Source of the DNA: Eggerthellaceae bacterium
Lineage (GTDB): Bacteria > Actinomycetota > Coriobacteriia > Coriobacteriales > Eggerthellaceae
NCBI GenBank assembly: GCA_017432445.1
Contig: JAFRJC010000002.1
Coordinates: 1-59,728, forward strand
Length of the DNA: 59,728 nt
Direction: 5' to 3'
The position numbers and the translations under genes are program-made. This document shows positions 59,121-59,728 of this stretch, in pieces (the stretch's first letter is position 1; the number at the start of each line of letters is the position of its first letter). The notes under the pieces are model-generated. The model worked only from the letters and a program-made list of their open reading frames with translations. It ran no database searches and was not told the origin of the DNA.

Positions 59121-59728
59121 TTACGCCTCGACCTTGCGCACGTCGCAAGCGCAGTCCCAAATGGTGTCCCAAGCGCCGGCCATGCCGCCGATGCCGCCCG
59201 TCGCGAAGCCGGGCTGGTAGCCGCCGATGGCCTCGACGCATTTCACCCAGTTCTCGGCACGGTCGTCGATGGTCTCGTAGCTGCCCAGCGGCACGATGAG
59301 CTCGGAGTACATGCCCTCTTCGAACGCCTCGTGGCGCCAGCCGAACCACACCTGCACGGTTCCGGGCGGGATGACCTGGTCAAGCTTCATCTCGATGACC
59401 ACATGGCCACGGCCGTTGTAGACCTCGACCTTGTCGCCGTCCTTGATGCCCTCGGCAGCAGCGTCGAGCGGGTTCATGCGGCCCGTGGGCTTGCCGCCCG
59501 AAAGCTGGGCCATAACCGGGTCGTCGGTGAACATCGACTGCATGAAGAAGCGCTGGCGTCCGCTGAAGAAGTGGTACTTGCCCTTCGCCGTGCCGTCGGC
59601 AAGCGCCGCGGGCGTGGGAGCCTCGAGCGGCGGCAGGTACTTGGCAATGGCGTCGTCGACGCAGACCAGGCGCTCGCAGTAGAACTCCATGCTTTTGTGC
59701 GGCGTGTCGAACTGCATACCCATGAACG
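59121..59728 (-). CDS. Molybdopterin oxidoreductase catalytic subunit (C-terminal part)
   Basis: This gene enters from the right edge of the window; only the last ~202 codons are present. They form the molybdopterin-dinucleotide-binding barrel of the DMSO-reductase family: FFSGRQRFFMQSMF, RMNPLDAAAEGIKDGDKVEVYNGRG (cited as GIKDGDKVEVYNGRG), IPPGTVQVWFGW. It pairs with the Fe-S gene just downstream. The substrate cannot be judged without the N-terminal and active-site regions. Export signal status is unknown. Confidence 0.88.
   Translation of the reverse strand, partial: FMGMQFDTPHKSMEFYCERLVCVDDAIAKYLPPLEAPTPAALADGTAKGKYHFFSGRQRFFMQSMFTDDPVMAQLSGGKPTGRMNPLDAAAEGIKDGDKVEVYNGRGHVVIEMKLDQVIPPGTVQVWFGWRHEAFEEGMYSELIVPLGSYETIDDRAENWVKCVEAIGGYQPGFATGGIGGMAGAWDTIWDCACDVRKVEA

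Overview
The window looks like chromosome from a high-GC, anaerobic actinobacterium of the Eggerthellaceae type (class Coriobacteriia: Eggerthella, Gordonibacter, Slackia, Adlercreutzia and relatives). The signs are several molybdopterin oxidoreductases with small ferredoxin subunits, twin URO-D family methyltransferase-like proteins, many GTG/TTG starts with strong Shine-Dalgarno sites, and lipoproteins with Ser/Ala/Glu-rich linkers. The genus assignment is inference; no rRNA is present.

Layout. 1-2.4 kb: a type I restriction-modification operon (hsdM, partial hsdS, a 55-residue leader gene). 2.4-7 kb: small accessory genes with local duplications (DUF3795 protein, a broken copy of a membrane gene, CDP-alcohol phosphatidyltransferase, PAP2 protein, XRE regulator). 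7-25 kb: housekeeping and membrane genes (uridine kinase, hybrid histidine kinase, hydrolase, YihY protein, two lipoproteins, Na+/H+ antiporter, tandem PPK2 kinase, two CmpB-like membrane proteins, GNAT, old-yellow-enzyme reductase, DJ-1/PfpI protein). 25.4-32.4 kb: an accessory island ending at tRNA-Asp(GTC). It holds a 5'-truncated tyrosine integrase and a three-gene operon AbiEi - AbiEii - primase/helicase/PLD-like protein of the TOTE type, controlled by a perfect 14-8-14 palindrome. 33-47.2 kb: a metabolic region with LUD protein, shikimate/quinate dehydrogenase, MFS transporter, LysR regulator, a pyrogallol transhydroxylase-like Mo enzyme pair, two URO-D-like proteins, and an acetylene-hydratase-like Mo enzyme pair. 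47.5-59.7 kb: SIMPL lipoprotein, YbjQ, cupin, DUF1847, MFS, a gpx-ohrR peroxide operon with its operator, LacI regulator plus rhamnulose-phosphate aldolase, an AmmeMemoRadiSam operon with a MEMO-AMMECR1 fusion, and the end of another Mo oxidoreductase with its Fe-S subunit.

How the genes may work together. The 33-47 kb region reads as a module for anaerobic metabolism of oxygenated ring or polyol compounds: uptake (MFS), ring or alicyclic redox chemistry (AroE-like), hydroxyl transfer or removal (two bis-MGD enzymes without export signals) and possibly methyl transfer (URO-D pair). The substrate cannot be read from sequence. The 27-31 kb operon is a probable phage or plasmid conflict system coupling a toxin-antitoxin pair to a primase-helicase. 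Dispersed palindromes sharing a GGACAGTCC core and several segmental duplications mark intergenic DNA. Coordinates of promoters, hairpins and repeats were read by eye.
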